A stretch of 64,000 nt of DNA from Cellvibrio sp. pealriver (GCF_001183545.1 NZ_KQ236688.1:897149-961148), one strand, 5' to 3'. Shown: positions 46,599 through 55,881, numbered from the stretch's first letter. Numbers and translations are program-made. The notes: generated by a model not told the origin, from the sequence alone.

Positions 46599-47027
46599 AT
46601 GAGCATAGAACTAAATAAAATAAGAGAATTATCAAGGGACATACTTACGCTTTCTGCCATCACGATAATCGTTTTTTTAACATGGTATTTTACGGTTTCA
46701 AAATCTACATTATTTGTTCTAAATCTAATTCGATTTGAAAATGAACCTAGCGATTCATTGATTTGTGTAATAGATCTTATTGTCACCTTTGTTGTCGAGG
46801 CAGTCGGAATATCAATTGCTTATTCTTTATTTCCAAGACATGAGAAAGCTATAACGCTATTATTTATTTCTGTATTCCTTTTGTGGCTATTAATTACTCG
46901 CTATCCAAATGGGGACGAGTGGCCGCTCTGGTATACGCCGGTGTTGGCTGTGGAGCATTTAATCATTCCATTGATAGTTAGAATGGGCTTCAAAAAATAT
47001 TCCAGTGTATTTAACAGCAAACTCTAA
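46599..47027 (+). CDS. membrane protein, cassette
   Basis: 142 residues from the ATG at 46599; an in-frame ATG at 46572 lies inside the IS3 remnant and would add nine residues. Three or four membrane helices (about 20-40, 57-77, 84-100). Not recognised. As with the gene at 42057, IS3-end sequence sits directly upstream. Confidence 0.55.
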   Translation: MSIELNKIRELSRDILTLSAITIIVFLTWYFTVSKSTLFVLNLIRFENEPSDSLICVIDLIVTFVVEAVGISIAYSLFPRHEKAITLLFISVFLLWLLITRYPNGDEWPLWYTPVLAVEHLIIPLIVRMGFKKYSSVFNSKL

Positions 47028-47110
47028 CAAGCGACTGTGGCAGGAAATGCCACCCAGTTTAGTGGACAGTTTATGAGTCGCAGTTTTGTGGGTAAAACCA
47101 GCCAACAATA
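47022..47110 (+). repeat. degenerate attC-like site
   Basis: CTCTAAC (47022-47028) and AAGCGACTGTGG match the half-site at 42600, with ACAGTTTATGAGTCGCAGTTTTGTGG following. No R' box is found; GTTTTGTGGGTAAAACCA resembles an IS3 terminus. Confidence 0.5.
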
Positions 47111-47324
47111 ATCAATTTAATGTGACCAACTCCGAATGAATTTCATGTCTATCTAAGCTTGCTCCACGTCAGCCTATATACGTGAGTACGGAGCAAGGTA
47201 TGTGGAAAGTTGAGAATGGTGTAATCAGCAGATCGGATACATAAAAAGCAACTGTGGCAAGAAATAAAGATCTGAAAAGTTCGACTAAAACAGAGCAACG
47301 CTCCAAAATTGTAAGGAAATAACT

Positions 47325-47729
47325 ATGAGCCTTTCATTTCATATTGGTTTTAATGGTCAGTGCAAAGAAGCCTTTGAGTTTTATGCGGAGTACTTAAATG
47401 GAACCATTGGCACAATGCTAGAGTTTAAAGACTCTCCTGTAGCTGCAAGCGTTACCCCTGAATGGCAACATAAAATCGTTCATGCAAATATCGTAATTGA
47501 ACAAGTTGAACTGGCTGGTGGTGATGTTAACCCGGAGCAATATCAAAAGCCGCAAGGTTTTAATATATTGTTAGGCGTGAAAAGTGAAAGTAAGGTCAAA
47601 TCTCTATTTGAGAAATTTGCTATTGGTGGTGAAGTGGTTTTGCCGCCCCAAAAAACATTTTTCTCACCCTGTTACGCAATCGTTGTAGACCGTTTTGGTG
47701 TGCCTTGGAAGTTTAGTTGTGGTAAATAG
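47325..47729 (+). CDS. PhnB-like VOC (glyoxalase-fold) protein, cassette
   Basis: 134 residues. Matches the PhnB/3-demethylubiquinone-type vicinal-oxygen-chelate family: LSFHIGFNGQCKEAFEFYAE, WQHKIVHANIVI, LLGVKSESKVKSLFEKFA, and a C-terminal FGVPWKFSCGK. Members are often metal-dependent lyases or antibiotic-resistance-like proteins, but PhnB-type function is unproven. AAGGAAAT precedes the ATG. One of few recognisable cassette products here. Confidence 0.75.
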   Translation: MSLSFHIGFNGQCKEAFEFYAEYLNGTIGTMLEFKDSPVAASVTPEWQHKIVHANIVIEQVELAGGDVNPEQYQKPQGFNILLGVKSESKVKSLFEKFAIGGEVVLPPQKTFFSPCYAIVVDRFGVPWKFSCGK

Positions 47730-47826
47730 CAAAGTGTTCGGGAACGATTTTCAAGTGGTGCATTTGGCGAATCGCCACCCTCACTTTGTCGTAGCGCTAC
47801 TTACAAACTGCGCTTAACTTGGGGTC
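47730..47826 (+). repeat. degenerate attC-like site
   Basis: AGCAAAGTG...ACTTACAAACTGCGCTTAAC resembles the right half of other sites in the array, but neither core box is intact. Confidence 0.4.
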
Positions 47827-47967
47827 ATGAAGACGTATGAGAGTAATATTCGCATTTTTATCCGCAGCAATATCCCGGTTCTGCTGATGGTTTTGTGGTA
47901 TTTGTACGGTCAATTTCAAACATTCGAATCTGACGATCCATATATATGGATTCGCACGAGACATTAA
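47827..47967 (+). CDS. 46-residue single-helix membrane peptide, cassette
   Basis: Small frame starting MKTYESNIRIFIRSNIP with one hydrophobic helix (VLLMVLWYLYG). It begins right after a degenerate attC and ends 13 bases before the next gene. No clear ribosome site, so it could be chance. Confidence 0.35.
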   Translation: MKTYESNIRIFIRSNIPVLLMVLWYLYGQFQTFESDDPYIWIRTRH

Positions 47968-47980
47968 GATAGGGGAAAAA

Positions 47981-48283
47981 GTGCATATTCATTCATACAA
48001 AAAAGAAGACTGGCCATTCGATTTCAGTGATGACATTTTAGCGGTCACAACGAAATATGTAATGAATGGAGAGCAGCCTATTGTTGAGGTTTTGCACTGG
48101 GATTGCGGTGACTGGCAATTTATGTGTAATACAACTGATAACGCAAATGACGGCTTGGTAATCTGCATGGGTTGTATATTCGAGAAATTTCCATGGATTG
48201 CTAGGTTTAAAGAGCTAAAGCCGGGCTATCATTCCTTTTATGATGTAAAGAGTGATGAGTGGCGAACTCAAGAAATTGAGTGA
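47981..48283 (+). CDS. hypothetical protein, cassette
   Basis: 100 residues from a GTG with AGGGGA upstream. Acidic, aromatic-rich, soluble (HWDCGDWQFMCNTTDNAND, GYHSFYDVKSDEW). Composition resembles small immunity-type proteins, but no family is recognised. The next gene starts 22 bases later with its own ribosome site, so this cassette seems to carry two genes. Confidence 0.55.
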   Translation: MHIHSYKKEDWPFDFSDDILAVTTKYVMNGEQPIVEVLHWDCGDWQFMCNTTDNANDGLVICMGCIFEKFPWIARFKELKPGYHSFYDVKSDEWRTQEIE

Positions 48284-48305
48284 ATATTTATGAAAGGGGA
48301 ATAAT

Positions 48306-48806
48306 GTGCTAAAGGATATTTATTTTTTCAATCCGAGAAAACTAGCTGAAAGAATACGAGTGGGTGAAATTGGGCAATTAATTCAGCTAAAGCATTTTAT
48401 TATCTTTAGTATTCTTTTTTATAGTGGCTTTAGTCTGCCAATTATAATTGCCTCTGAAAGTTCAGATATAAACGAATGGGTAGAGTATTTTCTATTTTTT
48501 TTGGCTGAAGCAGCAATAAACTACTATGGAATTTATTACACCTACCAAATAAATCAGAAAGGAGATGGGCAGAACTATTTTGGCCGACTTTTCTGTCTTG
48601 CGCTGCCAGTTTCTATTAAGCTATTTATTTATAGCTTGCTTATATCTCTAATAATCTCGTCGCTTTTGTTTTCTAAACCTGCCTGGGAAGTGGACTCTAA
48701 TCAATACATGCTTACTATCATATCTTTTGTTGGTCCTTGTGTTTATTCAATAGCCTTCTATCTTTTGATTGGGAAATATATTCGTATTTGCAGCAGTAAT
48801 TCATAA
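48306..48806 (+). CDS. membrane protein, cassette
   Basis: 166 residues from a GTG preceded by AAGGGGA. An N-terminal amphipathic part (FFNPRKLAERIRVGEIGQL) is followed by four membrane helices (about 30-50, 62-80, 100-125, 138-160). Not recognised; the layout resembles Yip1/DUF-type small membrane proteins. Confidence 0.55.
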   Translation: MLKDIYFFNPRKLAERIRVGEIGQLIQLKHFIIFSILFYSGFSLPIIIASESSDINEWVEYFLFFLAEAAINYYGIYYTYQINQKGDGQNYFGRLFCLALPVSIKLFIYSLLISLIISSLLFSKPAWEVDSNQYMLTIISFVGPCVYSIAFYLLIGKYIRICSSNS

Positions 48807-48810
48807 AAAA

Positions 48811-48926
48811 GCCTAGCATCCAGCGTGCTACACGCGCTGGATAGTTAGTAGCCGGCTTTTGATTTTTCTGCGCAAAAGTAATCCACAAACCACAACTTAC
48901 AAACTGCCGCTTAAATCAGGTTTATA
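48811..48926 (+). repeat. degenerate attC site
   Basis: Left box GCCTAGC and right box GTTTATA are both altered, but ATCCAGCGTG/CACGCGCTGGAT and CACAACTTACAAACTGCCGC match other sites of the array. Confidence 0.65.
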
Positions 48927-48933
48927 AAGGCAT

Positions 48934-49275
48934 ATGAACAATCATCTAATCATTTTGCTGTTATTGTTTTTTCTACATGCGTGCTCTGCTAGTGCTCCGG
49001 TAAACGTTGTTAATGCTAAACCGAAAAGCTGTACATATATAACAACTGTTTCGGTCTCTCAGTGTTCAGCGGGCTTAGTGGCGCATGCTGAAACAACTGA
49101 AGATTCCTTGAAAGTGTTGAAAAGTGAAGCTGTAAAATCTGGAGGAGATACGATGGAATGCTGTAGTGTAGAGAGCGAGGAAACAGTTATTTCGGGGGTA
49201 ACACCTGAGTCAGATCAGATTGCTTGTATAGGCGTTGTCCAGCATTCAGCTAATGTGTATAAATGTAAAAACTAG
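48934..49275 (+). CDS. small lipoprotein, last cassette of array
   Basis: 113 residues, lipobox LHACS (Cys17), then a Cys-rich mature part (six cysteines) with a helix AETTEDSLKVLKSEAVKSGG. Resembles small Rcs-type or DUF4156-like lipoproteins but is not assigned. No attC follows; the array ends here. Confidence 0.6.
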   Translation: MNNHLIILLLLFFLHACSASAPVNVVNAKPKSCTYITTVSVSQCSAGLVAHAETTEDSLKVLKSEAVKSGGDTMECCSVESEETVISGVTPESDQIACIGVVQHSANVYKCKN

Positions 49276-49351
49276 TGATAACAACAACTGCTTAGCTTGA
49301 TTTTCCAGATAAAAATTTGATCGCCATCAGCATTCAAATCCTCCAATAAAA

Positions 49352-49384
49352 AACGGGCAGAGACTTAAAAAATCTCTGCCCGTT
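49352..49384 (-). terminator. terminator of TauE/SafE gene
   Basis: Perfect 12-bp stem AACGGGCAGAGA/TCTCTGCCCGTT with a 9-base loop and T-rich flank on the minus strand. Confidence 0.85.
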
Positions 49385-49406
49385 GTATTTCAGAACTCAA
49401 ATTTCT

Positions 49407-50372
49407 TCAGCCTGCAATTGCCTTGTATAAATTGAATACGGATATTGCACTGATCAGTAATCCCACCAAAATCAGCAGCGTTCTGGTTGAGAACTTTTTG
49501 CACGCGTAGGCGGCGAAAGGTGCAGCGAATAGGCCGCCAATGATCAAGCCTGCGACTATGTGCCAGATTGTTTCATCGACCAAAATAAAGAGCGATGCAG
49601 CGCTGGTGAGTGTTAAAAAGAATTCTGCAAAGTTCACCGAGCCAATGGTGGTGCGTGGGTCGTGGCCGGTACCTACCAGTGTGGTGGTGACGACAGGGCC
49701 CCAACCGCCGCCGCCAGAGGTATCTACAAAGCCGCCGAGCAATGCGAGTTTTGCAACGTGTTTGGGTTCACCTTTGCGGGTGGCGATGTGTTTGCGGAAG
49801 GCTTTGCTCAGTACGTAAATACCCATCAGCAACAAATACACAGTAATAAACGGTTTGAGGACTTTGCCATCAATTTGGGTTACGAGAATTGCGCCGAGCA
49901 AGCCGCCGATAATTCCTGGGATCAATAAACGCAAAAATAGTTTTTTATCGACGTTACCGAATTTAGCGTGCGATATGCCCGATACGCCTGTGGTAAACAC
50001 TTCTGCCATATGGACAGATGCGGTCGCCAGCGCCGGTGATGCACCGGTTGCCAGCAAAAAGCTGGTGGAGGTCAGGCCGTAGGCCATGCCGAGTGCGCCA
50101 TCGATAATTTGGGCGATCAAGCCCACCAGTACCGCGTTCCAGAACATGGAATCGTTGACGGTTGCTTCAATACTGTTTACGCCTTGCTCCCAGCTGCCGC
50201 CAAATAATTGTGTCAGTCCGAGCACTACCAATGCGATAAGAGTAAAAGAGGCAAATACCACGGCAGCGCGAATCACCGGGTGCAGCGGAATTTGTTCGAC
50301 GGGAGGTAGTCCCAGCGCTTCATGTTCCTGGTTGACGGGGCTATCGGAGTAATCGAGATCGCGGATTTTCAT
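49407..50372 (-). CDS. TauE/SafE-family inner-membrane transporter
   Basis: 321 residues, about eight membrane helices arranged as two repeats. Family blocks: GLIAQIIDGALGMAYGLTSTSFLLATGASPALATASVHMAE near residue 80-120, and VDTSGGGGWGPVVTTTLVGTG in the second half. TauE/SafE proteins export or import sulfite, sulfonates or other small anions. The N-terminal 35 residues are a cytoplasmic extension. Divergent from the peroxiredoxin gene. Confidence 0.85.
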   Translation of the reverse strand: MKIRDLDYSDSPVNQEHEALGLPPVEQIPLHPVIRAAVVFASFTLIALVVLGLTQLFGGSWEQGVNSIEATVNDSMFWNAVLVGLIAQIIDGALGMAYGLTSTSFLLATGASPALATASVHMAEVFTTGVSGISHAKFGNVDKKLFLRLLIPGIIGGLLGAILVTQIDGKVLKPFITVYLLLMGIYVLSKAFRKHIATRKGEPKHVAKLALLGGFVDTSGGGGWGPVVTTTLVGTGHDPRTTIGSVNFAEFFLTLTSAASLFILVDETIWHIVAGLIIGGLFAAPFAAYACKKFSTRTLLILVGLLISAISVFNLYKAIAG

Positions 50373-50652
50373 GAGGTATCCAGTTGTCTGGTTAATGTCT
50401 TATAAGGCGAGCTATTTTCAGGCTAACTGCCTGCTAGCTATGGCTTTTGTAAAGGTGGGTGCATCCTATCCACTGATTATGAGCATGGGAAATACTAAGT
50501 TCTTATGTGCTTATAACTTTCGGTTTGGCGCATTTGGTTCTAAGCAAAGTCCAAAATAGTATTTTTGGATTTTCGCATTGCCTTCTACCATGGATACAAC
50601 TCACGCGAGTCACTCCATTGAACATGAGATAAAGAAGCCGAAGGAGGCAATA

Positions 50653-51291
50653 ATGAGCTTACGTCTAGGTGATGAAGCACCCGATTTCACGCAAGAGTCC
50701 ACGCAAGGTTTGATCAGTTTTCACCAATGGTTGGGTGATAGCTGGGGTGTATTGTTTTCCCATCCCGCCGATTTCACACCAGTGTGCACCACCGAATTAG
50801 GGCTGACCGCCAAGCTGAAAGATGAATTTGCCAAGCGCAATGTTAAAGCCATTGCGTTGAGTGTTGATCCGGTGGATTCCCACAACAAATGGATCAATGA
50901 CATTAACGAAACACAATTAACCCAGGTGAACTTTCCGATACTCGCCGATGCAGACCGCAAAGTGTCCAGCCTGTACGACATGATTCACCCCAACGCGAAT
51001 GCAACGCTCACTGTGCGCTCGCTGTTTATTATTGATCCGGCGAAAAAAATCCGTTTGATCATTACTTATCCCGCAAGTACGGGCCGCAATTTTGATGAAA
51101 TCCTGCGTGTGATTGATTCGCTCCAATTAACGGAGCATCACAAAGTGGCAACACCGGGTAACTGGAAGTCGGGCGACGATGTAGTGATAGTGCCTGCGCT
51201 ACAAGACCCCGAAGAAATTGCACGTCGTTTCCCCAAAGGTTACAAAGCGGTGAAACCTTACTTGCGCCTCACACCTGATCCGCGCGGATAA
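50653..51291 (+). CDS. 1-Cys peroxiredoxin (Prx6 type)
   Basis: 212 residues from the ATG at 50653, preceded by AAGGAGG; upstream in-frame codons are non-coding. HPADFTPVCTTELG carries the peroxidatic Cys45; LRLTPDPRG is the usual Prx6 C-terminus, and there is no resolving cysteine later. Reduces peroxides in the cytosol. Own terminator follows. Confidence 0.9.
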   Translation: MSLRLGDEAPDFTQESTQGLISFHQWLGDSWGVLFSHPADFTPVCTTELGLTAKLKDEFAKRNVKAIALSVDPVDSHNKWINDINETQLTQVNFPILADADRKVSSLYDMIHPNANATLTVRSLFIIDPAKKIRLIITYPASTGRNFDEILRVIDSLQLTEHHKVATPGNWKSGDDVVIVPALQDPEEIARRFPKGYKAVKPYLRLTPDPRG

Positions 51292-51321
51292 TTTTACTCA
51301 ATCACTTTCGTCATGCACACG

Positions 51322-51350
51322 AAACAAGGGCGCCGGATGCGCCCTTGTTT
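51322..51350 (+). terminator. peroxiredoxin gene terminator
   Basis: AAACAAGGGCGC/GCGCCCTTGTTT stem with loop CGGAT and a long T-tract. Confidence 0.9.
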
Positions 51351-51377
51351 TTTTATTATGGTTTTTAGGAAAATCAG

Positions 51378-51935
51378 ATGACGACGAAATATATAGTCGA
51401 TGCCAATTACCGTTTTATTGCTGCCTATCAAGAGGTCAATGCCCGTATCAATCAACGACAACAGGCACTTGCATTGTATGTAACCTTGGTGGTGAGTTTG
51501 CTCGCTGCGTTGGTTGCGCTTAAACCCAGTGTAATGACTAGCGATGTTCCGATTGAATGGTTGGTGGCCGGTTTTCCGGTAGCGTCAATTTGTCTGGCTT
51601 TTTTAAATTACAAAGCGGAAAGGGCTATTTCCAATTTGCGCCGGTTTCTCTCGGCATTGGAGCAGCTCAATGATGCGCATGAGATATTACCCAGTTACAA
51701 CACTCATGAAACATGGTCACAAGGTGCAAATAAAGCACGCCGTTTTCATGATTATGCGGCAACTATTTTAGTGCTAGGTGGAAATGGCATTGGGCTGGGT
51801 GCCGCTGCAAAAATTTATCCCGATCGCATGAGCGACATGTCGATTGCACTGTCGCTATCCATCGCTGTTGCATTATTGTCTGTTGTGTTATTGCTGGTCA
51901 CTCCCAAATGGAGTTACAAACCTGGCGCGCTGTAA
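51378..51935 (+). CDS. conserved-looking membrane protein, unknown function
   Basis: 185 residues with two pairs of membrane helices (about 30-49, 61-80 and 125-143, 152-174) separated by a soluble helical section (AERAISNLRRFLSALEQLND). An N-terminal helix (YRFIAAYQEVNARINQRQQ) precedes. Not recognised. Followed by a good terminator at 51953. Confidence 0.65.
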   Translation: MTTKYIVDANYRFIAAYQEVNARINQRQQALALYVTLVVSLLAALVALKPSVMTSDVPIEWLVAGFPVASICLAFLNYKAERAISNLRRFLSALEQLNDAHEILPSYNTHETWSQGANKARRFHDYAATILVLGGNGIGLGAAAKIYPDRMSDMSIALSLSIAVALLSVVLLLVTPKWSYKPGAL

Positions 51936-51952
51936 TTATTAGCTCATAAAAT

Positions 51953-51986
51953 AAAAAAGCGCAGCTAATAATGGTTGCGCTTTTTT
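51953..51986. terminator. bidirectional terminator
   Basis: AAAAAAGCGCA/TGCGCTTTTTT arms around a 12-base loop, between the membrane-protein gene (+) and metY (-). Confidence 0.85.
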
Positions 51987-52019
51987 ATGAATTATCTACA
52001 TCCTCAAACCAGCGTGTTA

Positions 52020-53309
52020 TTACACCTTCGCCAGCGCCTGTTCCAGATCGGCAAGTAAATCGTCGATATGTTCTATACCAACCGATAACCTTACCGTATC
52101 CAAACCTACGCCGGATTTTTTCAATTCCTCTGGCGATAATTGGCGATGGGTGGTGGACGCCGGGTGGGTGGCGAGTGATTTTGCATCGCCGATATTCACA
52201 AGGCGGGTGAAGAGTTGCAGTGCATCCAAAAAGCGTGCGCCGGCTTCGCGGCCATCGTCAGCTTTTAAACCGAAGGTGAGCAAGCCGGAGGCTTTTCCGC
52301 CAAGGTATTTTTGCGCAAGTGGGTGATAAACGTTATCGGGCAATCCCGCATAATTCACCCAGCTAACTTTGCTGTGTTTTTGCAAATATTCAGCAATGGA
52401 TTGCGTGTTGCTGTTGATGCGATCCATACGCAATGCCAGTGTTTCTATACCCTGCAAAATTAAAAAAGCATTGAAAGGGGAGAGTGCAGCGCCGGTGTTG
52501 CGCAGTGGCACTACGCGTGCGCGACCAATATAGGCCGCTGCGCCCAATGCCTCGGTATAAACCACGCCGTGGTAACTCACATCGGGTTCGTTGAGGCGCT
52601 TGAAGCGCGCTTTATGTTGCGCCCAGGGGAATTTTCCTGAATCCACAATCGCACCGCCAATGCTGTTGCCGTGGCCGCCCAAATATTTTGTCAGCGAATG
52701 CACGACTATATCGGCACCGTGCTCAATAGGTCGCAACAAATAGGGTGTTGCAACGGTGTTATCGACAATCAAGGGCACACCGTGGCGATGAGCAATTTCG
52801 GCGATGCGCGCAATATCAGTAACATTCCCCTGTGGGTTGCCGAGTGATTCTACAAATACCGCTTTGGTGCGCTCATCAATAAGCGATTCAAAACTATCCG
52901 GATTGGTGTGATCTGCAAAGCGAGTGGTAATACCATATTGCGGCAGCGTGTGCGCAAATAAATTATAAGTGCCGCCATAAAGTGCAGTGGAAGAAACAAT
53001 ATTGTCGCCCGCTTCGGCGATGGTTTGTATCGCATAAGTCACAGCGGCTTGCCCCGATGCCAATGCCAGTGCCGCAATCCCGCCTTCCAGCGCGGCAACG
53101 CGTTTTTCCAGCACGTCGTTGGTGGGGTTCATAATGCGTGTATAAATATTTCCCGCCACTTTTAAATCAAATAAATCGGCACCGTGTTGCGCGCTGTCAA
53201 AGGCGTAGGCAACGGTTTGGTAAATGGGCACGGCAACCGATTTTGTTGTTGGGTCGGGCGTGTAACCGGCGTGGACAGATTGTGTTTCAAATTTCCATTG
53301 GTCTGACAT
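52020..53309 (-). CDS. metY: O-acetylhomoserine sulfhydrylase
   Basis: 429 residues, Cys/Met-metabolism PLP-dependent enzyme. Lys208 in HSLTKYLGGHG binds PLP; YTRIMNPTNDVLEKR, ALYGGTYNLF and RLSVGIEHIDDL are characteristic, and the length (about 430) and QSVHAGYTPDPTT start fit MetY rather than MetB/MetC. It makes homocysteine from O-acetylhomoserine and sulfide. Upstream there are three 18-base direct repeats. Confidence 0.9.
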   Translation of the reverse strand: MSDQWKFETQSVHAGYTPDPTTKSVAVPIYQTVAYAFDSAQHGADLFDLKVAGNIYTRIMNPTNDVLEKRVAALEGGIAALALASGQAAVTYAIQTIAEAGDNIVSSTALYGGTYNLFAHTLPQYGITTRFADHTNPDSFESLIDERTKAVFVESLGNPQGNVTDIARIAEIAHRHGVPLIVDNTVATPYLLRPIEHGADIVVHSLTKYLGGHGNSIGGAIVDSGKFPWAQHKARFKRLNEPDVSYHGVVYTEALGAAAYIGRARVVPLRNTGAALSPFNAFLILQGIETLALRMDRINSNTQSIAEYLQKHSKVSWVNYAGLPDNVYHPLAQKYLGGKASGLLTFGLKADDGREAGARFLDALQLFTRLVNIGDAKSLATHPASTTHRQLSPEELKKSGVGLDTVRLSVGIEHIDDLLADLEQALAKV

Positions 53310-53345
53310 AACAAAATGACTCCATGAATAAATATAAATAAAGAA

Positions 53346-53417
53346 CGATGGTTGTAATCTTGAGTGTGCTTATAACGCTGTGTGTATTTATAACTCCGGG
53401 TGTGTTTATGACTCCAA
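53346..53417. repeat. 18-bp direct repeats upstream of metY
   Basis: Three consecutive 18-base units starting GTGT(G)(C/A/T)TTATAAC at 53364, 53382 and 53400, with a degenerate fourth at 53346. Position suggests a regulatory array or leader feature for metY. The rest of 53418-53725 shows no gene. Confidence 0.6.
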
Positions 53418-53725
53418 GGATGGGTACAACAAGTGTTGTCCGGATTGTAGCGAGGCATTTACCCTTTATAAACTGTGATTAGTTCATAAGCTTATGCGAG
53501 TTTTCTGTATTGTCACGGCGTGTTGTCTGTTTATTTTTAAACATTGCCAGAAGAGATAGTCAATTTCCCCCTGTTTTGATTTGCGCATCATTGTTGGTGA
53601 TTAAGCAACAAATTTTATGCTGCTGATCGTTGTGTTGCGCTTTTTACTGCGATATTCGTGGCACAACTCAATAAATCTGCGGCTTTCAATAACATGCGCA
53701 ATTTTTCGTAAACAAAATTTTGTAT

Positions 53726-53741
53726 TGGCACGCTTGCTGCA
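53726..53741 (+). promoter_or_regulatory. sigma-54 (-24/-12) promoter upstream of tonB
   Basis: TGGCACGCTTGCTGCA matches the consensus TGGCACG-N4-TTGC(A/T) at all defined positions but one, with correct GG-to-GC spacing. It lies about 120 bases before the tonB start. A palindrome TGCATTG-CACA-CAATGCA follows at 53768-53785. Confidence 0.75.
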
Positions 53742-53860
53742 ATTCCCCTGATAGTTGTAATGAGTGGTGCATTGCACACAATGCAAAGCCATTGATTACG
53801 GAAACCTATTGTTAAATCGCCACAAGCGATTCCAGTGACCCAATCGGGTGGGAGAATTAT

Positions 53861-54649
53861 ATGAGTGCCCATGCTTACTCTGAACCCTACAGTTATGACC
53901 GTCGCCATGTCCGCCAGCAGTTGCGTCATGTAAAGCCCGTTGCGGTTCCACGTAAATCGGCAGACGTCGTTCAACTTTCTCCGCGTGTCATCCCCAGTGA
54001 TTACAGTCATCAAAAGCAAATCCAATTGGTGTACACCAAATACCGCGGTGCATGGTCATTGTTGAGCCTGTTATTGATTGTGGGGCTGCACTTCGCGGCA
54101 TTTGCTTATTTTTATTTCAAGCCAGAGGTGCCTATCACCAAAGCAGAAGTACCTCCAATGTCGATTGAGATTTATCGTCCGCCGGTAGAGTTACCACCAC
54201 CACCGGTGATTCCACCGGAAGAGGTTCCGCCACCACCACCGCCAAAAGTGGAAAAACCAAAACCCAAGCCGGTAGAAAAACCAAAACCGGTTCCCGTGCA
54301 AAAAGTGGTAGAGACACCGCCACCACCGCCTGCACCTGTGGTGCCACCACCACCTCCACCGGTCACACCGGCAACGGCAAACCCGGGTTATCTGCGCAAT
54401 CCACCGCCGGAATACCCTGAGTTGGCAGTAGAGCGGGGCTGGGAAGGTACTGTGATTTTGAACGTGCATGTGTTGGGTAATGGCAAGCCATCGTCGGTTG
54501 AAGTGAAAACATCCAGCGGCCGTAGTGTGTTGGATAAAGCAGCGATGGATACCGTAAGACGTTGGTCATTTGTACCTGCCAAGCAAGGTGAAACGGCAAT
54601 CGATTCGTGGGTAGAAGTACCGATTGATTTCAAGTTATCGAATTCATAA
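53861..54649 (+). CDS. tonB: TonB energy-transducing protein
   Basis: 262 residues. A long cytoplasmic N-terminus (64 residues), one membrane helix (about 65-86), a proline/lysine-rich periplasmic spacer (PPPPPKVEKPKPKPVEKPKP, about 105-170) and a TonB C-terminal domain (NPPPEYPELAVERGWEGTVIL...VRRWSFVPA). It transmits proton-motive force from ExbBD to outer-membrane receptors, three of which are in this window. First gene of tonB-exbB-exbD, with GGGAGAA before the ATG. Confidence 0.92.
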   Translation: MSAHAYSEPYSYDRRHVRQQLRHVKPVAVPRKSADVVQLSPRVIPSDYSHQKQIQLVYTKYRGAWSLLSLLLIVGLHFAAFAYFYFKPEVPITKAEVPPMSIEIYRPPVELPPPPVIPPEEVPPPPPPKVEKPKPKPVEKPKPVPVQKVVETPPPPPAPVVPPPPPPVTPATANPGYLRNPPPEYPELAVERGWEGTVILNVHVLGNGKPSSVEVKTSSGRSVLDKAAMDTVRRWSFVPAKQGETAIDSWVEVPIDFKLSNS

Positions 54650-54721
54650 ACATGCGCTGAAAAGCGCTCAGCAATTTAATGATCCATTAGTGTTAATCCG
54701 GAATTAGTTAGGAAGAAAATT

Positions 54722-55468
54722 ATGTCTGAGCTGTACCAACATATCGTTGAGTGGACTTTGTGGGCGTTGATCGCCTTTTCCATCATCACCTGGACGTTAA
54801 TCGTCATTAAAGGTGTCCAACACCTGAGCTTGTCTCGCCAGAATCGTCGGTTTACCAAAACCTTTTGGTCCTCTGCCGATTTACACGCGGCAGCATCGTT
54901 TGAGAAATACGTTGGCGCTACTGCACGTGTTGCGGCAGCGGGTTTCCAAACCTTGCGCAATGCCGATGCAAGTACCGCAACTGATCTGGAGCACAGCTGG
55001 GACAGACAGGATTTGTTGGAGCGCCATCTGCGCCAACAAATCCAAAAAGAGCGCCGTTCATTGGAAAATGGTTTGGCGGTGCTTGCATCCATCGGCAATA
55101 CCGCGCCCTTTGTGGGATTGTTTGGAACAGTGTTCGGTATTATTCAGGCGCTCACTGCAATTACCGCAACAAAATCCGCGAGCATTGAAGTGGTGGCGGG
55201 GCCGATTGGCGAAGCATTGATTGCTACCGGGATTGGTATTGCCGTAGCAGTGCCCTCAGTGCTGGCGTACAACTTCTTTTTACGTCGGGTGAAATTGATC
55301 GCTGCTGATCTGGATGACTTCGCCACTGATTTTGTGAGCCTGGTGCAAAAATCCGGCTTCCGTATTAAATCATCCACACCCGTAGTAAAAGCGGCGCAAT
55401 CGCACCCCGCGCGTGAGGCGACATCAGAATTAAGAAAGCCTGAGAACGGCAAAGAGGTATTTGCATAA
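54722..55468 (+). CDS. exbB: ExbB/TolQ/MotA-family proton channel protein
   Basis: 248 residues with three membrane helices (about 12-33, 115-140, 160-185). The MotA/TolQ block GLAVLASIGNTAPFVGLFGTVFGI and the EALIATGIGIAVAVPSVLAYN helix are diagnostic. AGGAAG precedes the ATG. Forms the ExbBD motor for TonB. Its stop overlaps the exbD start by one base. Confidence 0.92.
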   Translation: MSELYQHIVEWTLWALIAFSIITWTLIVIKGVQHLSLSRQNRRFTKTFWSSADLHAAASFEKYVGATARVAAAGFQTLRNADASTATDLEHSWDRQDLLERHLRQQIQKERRSLENGLAVLASIGNTAPFVGLFGTVFGIIQALTAITATKSASIEVVAGPIGEALIATGIGIAVAVPSVLAYNFFLRRVKLIAADLDDFATDFVSLVQKSGFRIKSSTPVVKAAQSHPAREATSELRKPENGKEVFA

Positions 55469-55881
55469 TGGCAATTTCTTCCGGTGGCGATAGCGATGAA
55501 GTATTAAGTGAGATCAACATTACACCGATGGTGGACGTGATGTTGGTATTGCTGGTGGTGTTTATTATTACTGCGCCCTTAATGACCAATGCGATTAATG
55601 TCAATTTGCCCGATACGGAAACTACTGTGCAAATAGAAGAGCCCAAAAAACCGTTGGTGCTTAGTATTGATGCAGAAGGAAAAATTTATCTGGATAAAGA
55701 TGAGTACGCATTGGAAATTTTGCAGCAGGAACTGGAGAACCGAAAATTATCAGACCCTGAGTTGCGTTTGAACCTTAATGCAGATGATGCGGTGAATTAC
55801 GGTGTGGTTGCAAAAGTTATGGTATTGATTGAAAAAGCGGGAATTGAAAAATTATCAATGGTGACTGAACGCGGAAGTTAA
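55468..55881 (+). CDS. exbD: ExbD/TolR-family protein
   Basis: 137 residues. INITPMVDVMLVLLVVFIIT is the single membrane helix with the proton-carrying Asp23. The periplasmic domain follows (ETTVQIEEPKKPLVLSIDAEG...LNADDAVNYGVVAKVM). Start overlaps exbB stop (TAATG). Last gene of the operon. Confidence 0.92.
   Translation: MAISSGGDSDEVLSEINITPMVDVMLVLLVVFIITAPLMTNAINVNLPDTETTVQIEEPKKPLVLSIDAEGKIYLDKDEYALEILQQELENRKLSDPELRLNLNADDAVNYGVVAKVMVLIEKAGIEKLSMVTERGS

Noticed and set aside
53615..54025. Minus-strand frame of 136 codons overlapping tonB's start
   Set aside because: It is antisense to the well-supported tonB N-terminus, has no ribosome site and no protein-like motif.
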